DNA from: Aliarcobacter butzleri
Lineage (GTDB): Bacteria; Campylobacterota; Campylobacteria; Campylobacterales; Arcobacteraceae
Direction: 5' to 3'
Length of the DNA: 64,000 nucleotides
Assembly (NCBI RefSeq): GCF_900187115.1
Contig: NZ_LT906455.1
Coordinates: 62,001-126,000, forward strand
The position numbers were made by a program, and so were the translations under genes. Shown here one piece after another: positions 37,703-46,572 of the stretch. Under the pieces are notes generated by a model. The model searched no databases. It was not told the DNA's origin and saw only the letters and a program-made list of their open reading frames with translations. How positions within the stretch are numbered: position 1 is the first letter of the stretch; each line of letters starts with the position of its first letter.

Positions 37703-38473
37703 ATGAATACAGATAATAAAATTAAAATAGATACAAAAAACTTAAATCTATTTTATGGCTCAAATCAAGCTTTACATGATATCAATGTTAGTTTATTTGA
37801 AAATAAAATCACAGCATTAATTGGACCATCAGGTTGTGGGAAATCAACATTTTTAAGATGTATAAATAGAATGAATGATTTAATTCCAATAGTTAAAATA
37901 GATGGTCAAATAATAATAGATAATAAAAATATTTATGACAAAGATGTTGATGAGGTGAGTGTTAGAAAAAAAATAGGAATGGTTTTTCAACAACCAAATC
38001 CTTTTCCAAAATCAATTTATGACAATGTAGCTTATGCTCCACTAAAACATGGAATTGTAAAAAAAGGTAAAGAGTGCGATGAGTTAGTTGAAAGTTCACT
38101 TATTAAATCTGGACTTTGGAATGAAGTAAAAGATAAATTAACACAACCAGGAACTTCACTTTCAGGAGGTCAACAACAAAGACTTTGTATTGCTAGAACA
38201 ATTGCTGTTCGTCCAGAAGTTATATTAATGGATGAACCAACATCTGCACTTGACCCAATAAGTACTGAGAAAATAGAAGCACTTATGCTTGATTTAAAAC
38301 AAGATTATACGATTATTACTGTAACTCACAATATGCAACAAGCAGCACGGGTTGCAGACTATACAGCATTTTTCCATTTAGGAAAACTAATAGAGTATGA
38401 TATAACAGAAACTATTTTTGTTAATCCACACAATAAAAAAACAGAAGATTACATCACAGGGAGATTTGGATAA
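37703..38473 (+). CDS. pstB: Phosphate ABC transporter ATPase PstB
   Basis: ATP-binding subunit, 256 residues. Walker [10 protein letters not shown], signature [13 protein letters not shown], Walker [14 protein letters not shown] and the switch His in VTHNMQQ are all present. It shares its last base with phoU. Confidence 0.96.
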   Translation: MNTDNKIKIDTKNLNLFYGSNQALHDINVSLFENKITALIGPSGCGKSTFLRCINRMNDLIPIVKIDGQIIIDNKNIYDKDVDEVSVRKKIGMVFQQPNPFPKSIYDNVAYAPLKHGIVKKGKECDELVESSLIKSGLWNEVKDKLTQPGTSLSGGQQQRLCIARTIAVRPEVILMDEPTSALDPISTEKIEALMLDLKQDYTIITVTHNMQQAARVADYTAFFHLGKLIEYDITETIFVNPHNKKTEDYITGRFG

Positions 38474-39141
38474 TGTTAAAACCATATGAAACAAAATTAC
38501 AAAATATTAAAGAAGAGATTCAACAAATTGGAGTATCAGTTATTGAAGCATTAGAAATTTGTCTAAAAGCTTTAAATGATAGAAGAATTGAAGATTTAAG
38601 CAATGTTGAAATTAGTGAAAAAAAGATTTTATTAAAATCAAATGAAATTGATAACATCATAGTTGGAACTTTAGCTTTATATTCACCAGAAGCAAAAGAT
38701 TTAAGAAGATTGGTATCTTTTTTAAAGATTACAAATGAACTTGTAAGAACAGGTTCAAATGCAAAAGATTTTGCAAAAATGTTTAAAAAATCTTATTCAC
38801 AAGATTTGGATACTGCCATTATTTTAGAATATGCAATTCCTCTTTTAAAATCAGCACTATTGTCTTTACAAACAGCAACTTCTATTATTGATGAACATGA
38901 TGAAAAACAAATCGAAGAAAAATATCATAGAGTTGTTGTTGAAGAGAGTAAAACTGATGATTTATATTTGATGATAGAAAAAAATATTTTAAAACTAATT
39001 ACAAAAAAACTTGATTTGTCAAAAGAATATTTTGATATTTTAAGTAGTTTAAGAAGATTAGAAAAAATAGCTGATCGTGCTGTTTCTATTGCAAAATTAT
39101 TGCAGTTTGCTCAAGTAGGTGGAGATATAGTTCAATCATAA
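38473..39141 (+). CDS. phoU: Phosphate transport regulator PhoU
   Basis: Metal-binding helical-bundle protein of 222 residues with two PhoU repeats (for example YSPEAKDLRRLVSFLKIT and SSLRRLEKIADRAVSIA). In other bacteria it links the Pst transporter to inhibition of the PhoR kinase, and the kinase gene is downstream here. Confidence 0.9.
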   Translation: MLKPYETKLQNIKEEIQQIGVSVIEALEICLKALNDRRIEDLSNVEISEKKILLKSNEIDNIIVGTLALYSPEAKDLRRLVSFLKITNELVRTGSNAKDFAKMFKKSYSQDLDTAIILEYAIPLLKSALLSLQTATSIIDEHDEKQIEEKYHRVVVEESKTDDLYLMIEKNILKLITKKLDLSKEYFDILSSLRRLEKIADRAVSIAKLLQFAQVGGDIVQS

Positions 39142-39152
39142 ATTCTTTATGA

Positions 39153-39158
39153 TATAAT
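39153..39158 (+). promoter_or_regulatory. -10 element directly before psiE-like gene
   Basis: TATAAT ends six bases before the ATG at 39165, and no Shine-Dalgarno is visible. Transcription would start at or near the A of the ATG, giving a leaderless message. Confidence 0.35.
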
Positions 39159-39164
39159 TTTTTT

Positions 39165-39569
39165 ATGAAAAAAGCTATAAACAAAATCTCAAACTACTTT
39201 AGTTCAAACTTTGAAGTTTTAGTTGCAACAATTATCTTTTTATCGATAATTGTTGCTGGACACGATTTTTATAGAGCAATTATTCTAATGTTAGAATTTA
39301 TTGTTATTATGGAAGTTGTAAAGATGATCTCCGATTTTATAAAAAGAGAAACTTTAAGACTTAGATATGTTCTTGATATTTTTATAATATTTTTAATTCG
39401 AGAAGTTATTATTTTATCTGCAAACAAAAATAGAGATTATGTTGATATAACATTTTTGCTTTTTGTAATCTTTATATTTTTTATATTTAGAATTCTTGCT
39501 ATTAAATACTCTCCTGGACCAAAAGATGAGAATGAAAAAACAAATAAAGTTATAGAAAATGACGAATAA
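39165..39569 (+). CDS. PsiE-like phosphate-starvation membrane protein
   Basis: A 134-residue protein with four membrane helices. The segment LRLRYVLDIFIIFLIREVII matches the conserved part of the PsiE family (phosphate-starvation-inducible protein E), and the charged tail KDENEKTNKVIENDE is cytosolic. The biochemical role of the family is unknown. It lies between phoU and the regulator gene and overlaps the latter by 11 bases. Family call based on pattern and context. Confidence 0.7.
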   Translation: MKKAINKISNYFSSNFEVLVATIIFLSIIVAGHDFYRAIILMLEFIVIMEVVKMISDFIKRETLRLRYVLDIFIIFLIREVIILSANKNRDYVDITFLLFVIFIFFIFRILAIKYSPGPKDENEKTNKVIENDE

Positions 39570-40236
39570 CAAACTTATTTTAATTATTGAAGATGAAGAA
39601 GATATTTTAGAACTTCTTGAGTATACATTACAAAAAGAGGGTTATGAAACTATTGGATTTTTGTCTATTGATAAGAATGTAAAAAAAGTTTTAGATGAAG
39701 AACAAATAGATTTGATATTAATGGATAGAAATCTACCAAATATTGAAGGTACCACTTTTATAAACGAAATAAAAAAAGAGGGTTATGTAAATCCTGTTAT
39801 TTACCTAACTGCAAAAGATAAAGATGAAGATATTTTAGAAGGTTTTGAGTCTTATGCTGATGATTACATCACAAAACCTTTTAATGTAAAAGAGTTATGT
39901 GCTAGAGTAAAAGCCGTAATAAAAAGAACTTCAAAAGAGCTTGATATTTTAAAAGTAAAAGATATAGTTTATAATGCTTCTAATAAAAAATTTTATATTG
40001 AAGATAAAGAGATAGATTTAACTCACCTTGAACATGATTTACTTTTAGAATTTATTAAAAATAAAGATATTTTGATGACAAGAGAACATCTGTTAAATAT
40101 CGTTTGGCAAGACTCTTTTGATAAAAAAGAGAAAACTGTAAATGTTGCAATCAAAAGATTAAAAGCCAAAATTGATCCTGATGGAACAAAAAACTACATT
40201 CATTCTGTTAGAGGCGAAGGTTATATTTTTTGTTAA
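39559..40236 (+). CDS. phoB: PhoB-like response regulator
   Basis: OmpR-family regulator, 225 residues. Receiver: IIEDEED acidic pair, phosphoacceptor in ILMDRNLP near residue 53, and YITKPF lysine. Winged helix: LTHLEHDLLLEF, then VNVAIKRLKAKI and HSVRGEGYIF. It ends the pst cluster with its kinase and is the best candidate to bind the 11-bp repeats before pstS and pstC. Functional name is by context. Confidence 0.85.
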   Translation: MTNNKLILIIEDEEDILELLEYTLQKEGYETIGFLSIDKNVKKVLDEEQIDLILMDRNLPNIEGTTFINEIKKEGYVNPVIYLTAKDKDEDILEGFESYADDYITKPFNVKELCARVKAVIKRTSKELDILKVKDIVYNASNKKFYIEDKEIDLTHLEHDLLLEFIKNKDILMTREHLLNIVWQDSFDKKEKTVNVAIKRLKAKIDPDGTKNYIHSVRGEGYIFC

Positions 40237-41615
40237 AAATTCATCAACTATTTTTACGAACTTACTTTACTATTTTTGTCGCAATTTTAGTAACTTTGAC
40301 TTTAGTTACTTATTTTTGGGCAAAAAATCTATATATAAATCAAATAGAAAAAACTCTTAGTCAAAATATTGACACTTTGTCTATTGTCTTAAAAGAGCAA
40401 AATAGTTTATCTCATATAAAAAATATTGTAAGAGATTTACATAGTGAATTAAACTTACGAATTACTATAATAGACGAACAAGGTGAAGTAATCGCTGAAA
40501 GTGATGAAAATCTAGCTTTTATAAAAAATCATGCTAATAGACCAGAAATAATTCAAGCTAAAAATGTAGGTTTTGGAAAAGATAAAAGAAACTCTGAAAC
40601 TGTAAAAAAAGAACTTTTATATATTGCAAAAAAATTTGAAATAGATAATGCTATTTATTTTATTAGAATGGCAGATTATACAAATAAAATTGCTGATAAT
40701 TTTATGAAATTAACTATTGAAATTTTTATGTATATTACATTTTTTCTAATAATTGCATTTTTAGCAACATATTTTATAAGCCTTAAAATCAAAAAAGAGA
40801 CTGATACTATTTTGTACTTTCTTACTCAACTCACAAATAAAAAAAGTTTAATTCCTTTGCGTTCAACTTATACTTATGAGTTTTATAAAATCACAAAATT
40901 ATTAAATAAAGTTGCCATCAAATTATCAAAAAAAGATAAACAAAAGTCAAAACAAAATGCAAAACTAAAACTAGCAAATAGACAAAAAGATGAGATAATA
41001 TCCGCAATCTCACATGAGTTTAAAAATCCAATTGCCATAATTTCTGGATATAGTGAAACTATTTTAAATGATAAAGATATGCCAGAAGCTATGAAGAGTA
41101 AGTTTTTAAATAAGATATATTCAAATGCAAATAAAATGTCACATATCATTGATAAATTAAGATTGACATTAAAATTGGAAGAGGGCAAACAAGAACTGCT
41201 TTTAGTTCCTTGTTCTATGAAAAAAATAGTAGAAAATTGTGTGAGTGATTTAAAAGATAAATATAAAAATAGAGAGATTGTAATAAAAGGGGAAGATGTT
41301 TCAATAAAGGTTGATGAAACTTTGATTTCTATGGCAATTGCAAATTTAATAGAGAATTCATTAAAATACTCACAAAAAGAGGTTGTTGTCGAGCTTTCAA
41401 AAGAGTATATTTGTATTATTGATAAAGGTATTGGAATAGAAAAAAAAGAGTTAGAAAATATCAATCAAAAATTTTATAGAATATCAAATAATGGATGGAA
41501 TAATTCTTTGGGATTAGGATTATTTATCGTTCAATCTATCTTAAATCTTCATAGTTTTAAACTCGAAATAGAGTCGGAAATAGATAAAGGCTCTAATTTT
41601 TATATAAAATATTAA
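40230..41615 (+). CDS. phoR: PhoR-like sensor histidine kinase
   Basis: Membrane kinase of 461 residues with helices near 9-30 and 163-187 enclosing a periplasmic sensor of about 130 residues, longer than in E. coli PhoR and more like Campylobacter PhosS. H-box: ISHEFKNPIAII; N box: NLIENSLKYS; G boxes: DKGIGI and GLGLFIVQS. The TTG start overlaps the regulator by seven bases. Confidence 0.86.
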   Translation: MLKIHQLFLRTYFTIFVAILVTLTLVTYFWAKNLYINQIEKTLSQNIDTLSIVLKEQNSLSHIKNIVRDLHSELNLRITIIDEQGEVIAESDENLAFIKNHANRPEIIQAKNVGFGKDKRNSETVKKELLYIAKKFEIDNAIYFIRMADYTNKIADNFMKLTIEIFMYITFFLIIAFLATYFISLKIKKETDTILYFLTQLTNKKSLIPLRSTYTYEFYKITKLLNKVAIKLSKKDKQKSKQNAKLKLANRQKDEIISAISHEFKNPIAIISGYSETILNDKDMPEAMKSKFLNKIYSNANKMSHIIDKLRLTLKLEEGKQELLLVPCSMKKIVENCVSDLKDKYKNREIVIKGEDVSIKVDETLISMAIANLIENSLKYSQKEVVVELSKEYICIIDKGIGIEKKELENINQKFYRISNNGWNNSLGLGLFIVQSILNLHSFKLEIESEIDKGSNFYIKY

Positions 41616-41618
41616 TTT

Positions 41619-41640
41619 ACACTTAATTTAAGTGTTTTTT
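41619..41640 (+). terminator. Intrinsic terminator after the phosphate cluster
   Basis: Stem ACACTT/AAGTGT around AATTT followed by six T, four bases after the kinase stop. Confidence 0.65.
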
Positions 41641-41690
41641 AAGTATTACTTCACTAATATTTCAACTCATTAAAAAAGCGGAGAAAATAA

Positions 41691-42110
41691 ATGAAATTTA
41701 CTCAAATGGCACATGCTAACGAAATCAAAAGAGATTGGATAGTAGTTGATGCAACTGATAAAGTATTCGGAAGAATTATTACAGAAGTAGCTACTATTTT
41801 AAGAGGTAAAAACAAACCTTGTTTTACACCAAATGTAGACTGCGGAGATTTTGTTGTAATTATAAATGCATCAAAAGCAAAATTTTCTGGTAAAAAATTA
41901 GAAAGTAAAAACTATTTTACTCACTCAGGTTATTTTGGTAGTACAAAAACTCACAAAATGTCTGAAATGTTTGAAAAAAATCCAGAAAAACTATACAAAT
42001 TAGCTACAAGAGGGATGCTTCCAAAAACTACTCTTGGTAAAGAAATGTTAAAAAAATTAAAAGTATATGCAGGAAGTGAACATCCTCATACTGCACAAAT
42101 TAAAGGATAA
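41691..42110 (+). CDS. rplM: 50S ribosomal protein L13
   Basis: 139 residues; starts [21 protein letters not shown] and has the family segment [23 protein letters not shown] precedes the ATG. Forms the usual pair with rpsI, five bases downstream. Confidence 0.96.
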   Translation: MKFTQMAHANEIKRDWIVVDATDKVFGRIITEVATILRGKNKPCFTPNVDCGDFVVIINASKAKFSGKKLESKNYFTHSGYFGSTKTHKMSEMFEKNPEKLYKLATRGMLPKTTLGKEMLKKLKVYAGSEHPHTAQIKG

Positions 42111-42115
42111 TAGTA

Positions 42116-42505
42116 ATGGCAAAAGTATATGCAACTGGAAGAAGAAAAACATCAATAGCTAAAGTATGGTTAGAATCTGGAAATGGACAATTAACAATTA
42201 ATGGTCAAACTTTAGATGCTTGGTTAGGTGGACACGAATCTATCAAAAAAAGAGTTATGCAACCATTAAATGTTGCTAAACAAGAAACTTCTGTAAACAT
42301 TATTGTAAAAACTCTTGGTGGTGGATATTCTGCTCAAGCTGACGCTGCAAGACACGGAATTTCAAGAGCTTTAGTTGCTTTTGATGAGCAATTCAGAACT
42401 ATCTTAAAACCTTATGGTTTATTAACAAGAGATTCAAGATCTGTTGAAAGAAAAAAATTCGGAAAGAAAAAAGCAAGAAAATCTTCTCAATTCTCAAAAA
42501 GATAA
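42116..42505 (+). CDS. rpsI: 30S ribosomal protein S9
   Basis: 129 residues with [14 protein letters not shown] at the start, [19 protein letters not shown] in the middle and the Arg/Lys tail that reaches the P-site tRNA. Confidence 0.96.
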   Translation: MAKVYATGRRKTSIAKVWLESGNGQLTINGQTLDAWLGGHESIKKRVMQPLNVAKQETSVNIIVKTLGGGYSAQADAARHGISRALVAFDEQFRTILKPYGLLTRDSRSVERKKFGKKKARKSSQFSKR

Positions 42506-42542
42506 TTGGAATTTTCAAAGAGTATATTTCTTATTCTCAAAA

Positions 42543-42571
42543 AAGGAGCGACGAAAGTTGCTCCTTTTTTT
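42543..42571 (+). terminator. Intrinsic terminator with GAAA tetraloop after rpsI
   Basis: Stem AAGGAGCGAC/GTTGCTCCTT (one G-T pair) closed by a stable GAAA loop, then T7. Confidence 0.88.
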
Positions 42572-42605
42572 ATATCATTTTTATAAAAAAACAATACAAT
42601 ACGGT

Positions 42606-44108
42606 ATGAAATTTTTAACTATATTCACAATCTTAATAACTTTTTTAAATGCAAGTACACTAACTTTAAGTATGACTTCAAGTCCAAGTAGGTTAAATCC
42701 TATATTGTCAAATGATACAGCAAGTACAGAGATATCAGATTGGCTTTTTAATGGACTCTTTAAATATGATAAAGAAGGAAATATAATTCCTGACTTAGCA
42801 AAGTCATACTCTTTTGAAACACCAACAAAATTAATTATAAAATTAAAAGAGAATGTTTTATGGCATGATAAAGTAAAACTTTCTTCAAAAGATGTAGTTT
42901 TTACTTATGAACAAGTTATAAATCCTAAAGTCTTTAACTCTATAAAATCAAACTTTCAAGAGATTAAGAGTGTAAAAGCAATAGATGATTTAACAGTTGA
43001 AGTAATATATAAAAGACCATATTTCAAAGCTATACAAGTTTGGATGATAGGATTACTTCCATATCATATTTTAAAAAATGAAGAAAATCTTATGACAAGC
43101 TCTTTTAATAAAAATCCAATAGGAACAGGTTCATATAAGTTAAAAGAGTTTAAAGTAGGGCAAGATATAGAACTTATTGCAAATGAAGATTACTTTGAAG
43201 GAAAACCAAAGATTGATAAAATCTTGTATAAGTTTTTGCCTGATTCAAATACTGCTTTTTTATATTTAAAAGAAAAAAAACTGGATATTGGTTCACTAGA
43301 TGCAATTCAAGCAGATAGACAAATAGATGATAGTTTTAAAAATGATTATACAATAATACAAAAACCAGCTTTTTCATATGGATATTTAGGATTTAATTTA
43401 AAAAATGAAAAATTTAAAGATAAAAAAGTTCGACAAGCTTTATCTTTGGCTATAAATAGAAAAGAGTTAATTGATATTTTATTTTTTGGATATGGACGAG
43501 TTTGTAATGGTCCTTTTTTACCGGGTACTTTTGCTTATGATGAAAATGTAGAAGAGATAAAACAAGATGTTCAAAAAGCAAAAGAACTTTTAAAAGAAGC
43601 TGGATATGATGAAAAAAATCCTTTTACTTTTGAAGTTATAACAAGTACAGGAAATGATATAAGAATAAATGCCGCACAAATTCTACAAAATCAACTTGAA
43701 AAAGTTGGTGTAAATATGAGAATTAGAGTTATGGAGTGGCAAGCATTTTTAAATACAGTTGTACATCCTAGAAATTTTGAGTCTATAATTCTTGGTTGGT
43801 CTATGCCTTTAACACCGGATGCTTATCCTCTTTGGCATAGTTCAAGTGATAAATTAGGTGGATTTAATCTTCCTGGATATAAAAACGAAAAAGTTGATGA
43901 GCTAATAGAAAAAGGTTTAAATACAATAAATAACGATGAATTATCAAAAATCTATAAAGAGATTTTCAAACAAATAAGTGATGATTTACCATATTTGTTT
44001 TTGTATATTCCAGATGGAATAACAGCTGTTAATAAAAAAATAAAAAATATTGAACCAGCATTTACAGGAATAACACACAATCAAAAAGATTGGGAAATAA
44101 AAGAATAA
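42606..44108 (+). CDS. Peptide/nickel-type ABC transporter binding protein (SBP family 5)
   Basis: Periplasmic receptor of 500 residues, signal ending FLNA. Family 5 traits: SRLNPILSNDTAS near the mature N-terminus, GTGSYKLKEF, RQALSLAINRKEL and WSMPLTPDAYPLWHSSS. Substrates of this family are oligopeptides or nickel; the sequence does not decide. A frame extends back to 42444, but that part lies within rpsI and the terminator, so the ATG at 42606 is used. No permease or ATPase gene is adjacent, so it may work with a distant transporter. Confidence 0.88.
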   Translation: MKFLTIFTILITFLNASTLTLSMTSSPSRLNPILSNDTASTEISDWLFNGLFKYDKEGNIIPDLAKSYSFETPTKLIIKLKENVLWHDKVKLSSKDVVFTYEQVINPKVFNSIKSNFQEIKSVKAIDDLTVEVIYKRPYFKAIQVWMIGLLPYHILKNEENLMTSSFNKNPIGTGSYKLKEFKVGQDIELIANEDYFEGKPKIDKILYKFLPDSNTAFLYLKEKKLDIGSLDAIQADRQIDDSFKNDYTIIQKPAFSYGYLGFNLKNEKFKDKKVRQALSLAINRKELIDILFFGYGRVCNGPFLPGTFAYDENVEEIKQDVQKAKELLKEAGYDEKNPFTFEVITSTGNDIRINAAQILQNQLEKVGVNMRIRVMEWQAFLNTVVHPRNFESIILGWSMPLTPDAYPLWHSSSDKLGGFNLPGYKNEKVDELIEKGLNTINNDELSKIYKEIFKQISDDLPYLFLYIPDGITAVNKKIKNIEPAFTGITHNQKDWEIKE

Positions 44109-44117
44109 AGGAAAAAA

Positions 44118-44765
44118 TTGAATAAAATAATACTTTTTGACTTAGATGGAACTTTGATAGATTCAACAGATGCGATAGTATCTACTTTTAGATTTGCTTT
44201 TAAAGAACAAGGATTTGATTTTAGAGGAAGTGATAAAAATATAAAAGATTTGATAGGTTATCCTCTTGATATTATGTTTGAAAGACTTGGAGTTTCAAAA
44301 CAAAAAGTTTGGGACTATGTTGATAGTTATAAAAATAGATATAGAGTTATTTCTGTTGAACAGACAACTTTATTGGAAAATGCTTTTGAAGCAGTACAAT
44401 TAGCTTCTAAAATAGCAAGAGTTAGCGTGGTTACTACAAAAACAAGAATGTACACTATTCCAATACTTGATAATTTTAATATTACTCAATATTTTGAGAT
44501 AATAACAGGTAGAGAAAATGTTGAAAATCCTAAACCACATCCAGAACCAATTTTAAAAACATTAGCTCAAATGAATTATGATAAAAACAAAGATGAAGTT
44601 TATATGATAGGTGATACAAAACTTGATTTAATTTGTGCAAATGAAGCCAAAGTAAATGCAATAGGAGTTTTATGTGGTTACTCTGATGAAGAAGAACTTT
44701 TAAAATATACAAATATTGTAAAAAAAGACGCTTTAGAAGCAATAAAATATATTTCAAGTAATTAA
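44118..44765 (+). CDS. HAD-family phosphatase, phosphoglycolate phosphatase-like
   Basis: 215 residues with the HAD nucleophile motif FDLDGTLIDS at residues 6-15, a helical cap, motif III Lys in NPKPHPEP, and the acidic motif MIGDTKLDL. This matches the Gph/PpaX subgroup, which removes phosphate from phosphoglycolate or similar small molecules. TTG start with AAAGGA upstream; nine bases after the binding-protein gene. Confidence 0.85.
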   Translation: MNKIILFDLDGTLIDSTDAIVSTFRFAFKEQGFDFRGSDKNIKDLIGYPLDIMFERLGVSKQKVWDYVDSYKNRYRVISVEQTTLLENAFEAVQLASKIARVSVVTTKTRMYTIPILDNFNITQYFEIITGRENVENPKPHPEPILKTLAQMNYDKNKDEVYMIGDTKLDLICANEAKVNAIGVLCGYSDEEELLKYTNIVKKDALEAIKYISSN

Positions 44766-44846
44766 ACTTCTATTTGCCTACTAAAAGAAAAATTAAATAA
44801 GAAGGAACTTTTAATAATAGTTTATTTCGTAGGCTTTAAAATTTTC

Positions 44847-44868
44847 TTCTTACATTTTTCTTACATCT
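44847..44868 (+). promoter_or_regulatory. Candidate response-regulator operator upstream of tctC
   Basis: Two adjacent 11-bp units, TTCTTACATTT and TTCTTACATCT, differ at one base. TATACT at 44875-44880 lies six bases beyond. The layout parallels the pst and copper-efflux loci. Confidence 0.45.
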
Positions 44869-44955
44869 TTTTTTTATACTATTATGATGTCTATTTAAAT
44901 TACCTCCTGTTTTTTATATATGACTTATAAATACTAACAATTTTTTCTCCCATAC

Positions 44956-44997
44956 TACCCATTTCTTTTTTGGCTCCTAAAGAAATGGGTATTTTTA
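44956..44997 (+). terminator. Terminator-type hairpin in the tct leader
   Basis: A 13-bp perfect stem TACCCATTTCTTT/AAAGAAATGGGTA with a 10-base loop, then TTTTTATTTTT. No gene ends here, so it either attenuates the tct transcript or ends a small RNA started near 44887. Confidence 0.65.
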
Positions 44998-45078
44998 TTT
45001 TTAGAATTTTTTTTATTTGATTTTTATTACATTTTTTTCTTTTACCATTGTAATAGTAAATAACAAAAAGGATCTTAA

Positions 45079-46050
45079 ATGAAAAATAAATTTTCAAAAA
45101 TCTATAAAAATGTTGCATTAGCATCTTGTTTGGTTGCAGGAATTGCTTCCTCAACACTTGCTTCAAGTGTTGAAAAAATACATTTCATCATTCCTGGTGG
45201 TGCAGGTGGTGGTTGGGATGGAACAGCCAGAGGTGTAGGCGAAGCTTTAAAAAAGTCTAATCTTATAAAAGAAGTATCTTATGAGAATATGTCAGGCGGT
45301 GGGGGAGGAACTGCAATTGCTTATATGATTGAAACAGCAGCAAGACAACAAAATACTTTGATGATTAACTCAACTCCAATTGTGATTAGATCATTACAAG
45401 GTGTATTTCCTCAATCTTTTAGAGATTTATCTTTAGTTGCTGCTGTTGTGGCTGATTATCAAGTTTTAGTTGTAAAAAAAGATTCAAAATACAATTCATG
45501 GGCTGATATAAAAGCTACTTTTGATAAAAATCCAACTGCTTTAAAAATTGGTGGTGGAAGCTCAAGAGGAAGTATGGATCATTTAGTTGCTGCTCAAATA
45601 TTTAAAGCATCAGGTGGTAATCCATCAGATGTAAGATATGTTCCATATGATGCTGGTGGAAAAGCACTTGCAGGATTATTAACAGGTGAAATAGAGATTC
45701 TATCAACAGGACTTGGAGAAGTAATTGATAAACATAAAAGTGGTGAATTAAAAATTATAGCAACAACAGCTGAAGAGACAATTGATGGAGTTCCTAGTTT
45801 TAAAGAAATAGGTGTTGACACATATTTTGCAAATTGGAGAGGATTTTTTGCAGCTCCAAATTTAAGTGAAGAAAAAGTTAATGATTTTGCAAAAGTTTTT
45901 GAAGAAATGTACAAAACAGCTGAATGGGAAGAAATTAGAAAAAGATATGGTTGGTCTAATTTATATAAACCAACTACAGAATTTAAAACTTTCTTAGAAA
46001 CTCAAGAACAAGGTATTTCATCTCTAATGAAAGAGATGGGATTTTTATAA
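45079..46050 (+). CDS. tctC: Tripartite tricarboxylate transporter binding protein TctC
   Basis: Periplasmic receptor of 323 residues with a signal ending TLAS. Family features: IIPGGAGGGWDGTARGVGEA near the mature start and GGSSRGSMDHLVAA in the middle. Substrate could be citrate or another carboxylate. It leads tctCBA and is followed by a hairpin, so it should be made in excess over the membrane subunits. AAAAGGAT precedes the ATG. Confidence 0.92.
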   Translation: MKNKFSKIYKNVALASCLVAGIASSTLASSVEKIHFIIPGGAGGGWDGTARGVGEALKKSNLIKEVSYENMSGGGGGTAIAYMIETAARQQNTLMINSTPIVIRSLQGVFPQSFRDLSLVAAVVADYQVLVVKKDSKYNSWADIKATFDKNPTALKIGGGSSRGSMDHLVAAQIFKASGGNPSDVRYVPYDAGGKALAGLLTGEIEILSTGLGEVIDKHKSGELKIIATTAEETIDGVPSFKEIGVDTYFANWRGFFAAPNLSEEKVNDFAKVFEEMYKTAEWEEIRKRYGWSNLYKPTTEFKTFLETQEQGISSLMKEMGFL

Positions 46051-46072
46051 AATAGAATAAAAATTCTATTTT
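46049..46072 (+). terminator. Hairpin/attenuator between tctC and tctB
   Basis: Stem AAAATAGAAT/ATTCTATTTT with an AAAA loop and five T overlaps the tctC stop. Confidence 0.6.
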
Positions 46073-46086
46073 TACAAGGATTAATT

Positions 46087-46572
46087 ATGACAAAAAATAC
46101 AATAGGTTCATTATTTTTTTTAGCATTTTCAGCTTTTTATTTTTATAGTGTTTTTGGCATCAAAAAAATGCCAGGAGCTCAATTTGAGATAATGACAGCT
46201 CAAACTTTTCCTTTTTATATTGGAATTGCTGGAATTACTATATCAATAGTTTTATTAATCATCTCATTGATTGAAAAAGAAAAGCTTGTTTTATCATTGC
46301 AATATATAAAATCATTAGATTTAAAAACAACTTTTTATTTTATTATTGTAATGCTTTTTTATGGATTTATTATGAAACCGCTGGGATTTGTACTTGCTAC
46401 AATTATATTTTTAGCAGTTAGTTTTTTAATTTTAAAAGAGAGAAATATGAAAAAGATATTTTTTATTTCGGTTGGAGTATCAGTAGGTTTTTATTTATTA
46501 TTAAATAATGCTTTAGGCGTGTATATAGATGCAGGTGATTTAATAAATAGTTTTTTAGGAGCTAAATCATGA
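46087..46572 (+). CDS. tctB: Tripartite tricarboxylate transporter small membrane subunit TctB
   Basis: 161 residues with four predicted helices; family segment MKPLGFVLATIIFLAVSF near the middle. Overlaps tctA by four bases. AAGGA precedes its ATG. Confidence 0.85.
   Translation: MTKNTIGSLFFLAFSAFYFYSVFGIKKMPGAQFEIMTAQTFPFYIGIAGITISIVLLIISLIEKEKLVLSLQYIKSLDLKTTFYFIIVMLFYGFIMKPLGFVLATIIFLAVSFLILKERNMKKIFFISVGVSVGFYLLLNNALGVYIDAGDLINSFLGAKS

Larger units (their letters stand above)
44766..45078 (+). other. 313-base gene-free leader of the tct operon
   Basis: No credible ORF on either strand. It contains tandem 11-bp repeats (44847), a TATACT -10-like box (44875), a strong terminator-type hairpin (44956-44997) and, close to tctC, a TAATAG-type -10 and AAAGGA ribosome-binding site. 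Confidence 0.6.

Noticed and set aside
44900-45166. 88-residue minus-strand ORF in the tct leader
   Set aside because: Low-complexity Lys/Phe/Ile content, it runs into the tctC signal region, and is better explained by AT-rich non-coding DNA.
45594-45914. 106-residue minus-strand ORF
   Set aside because: Complete shadow of tctC in another frame with no start signal.
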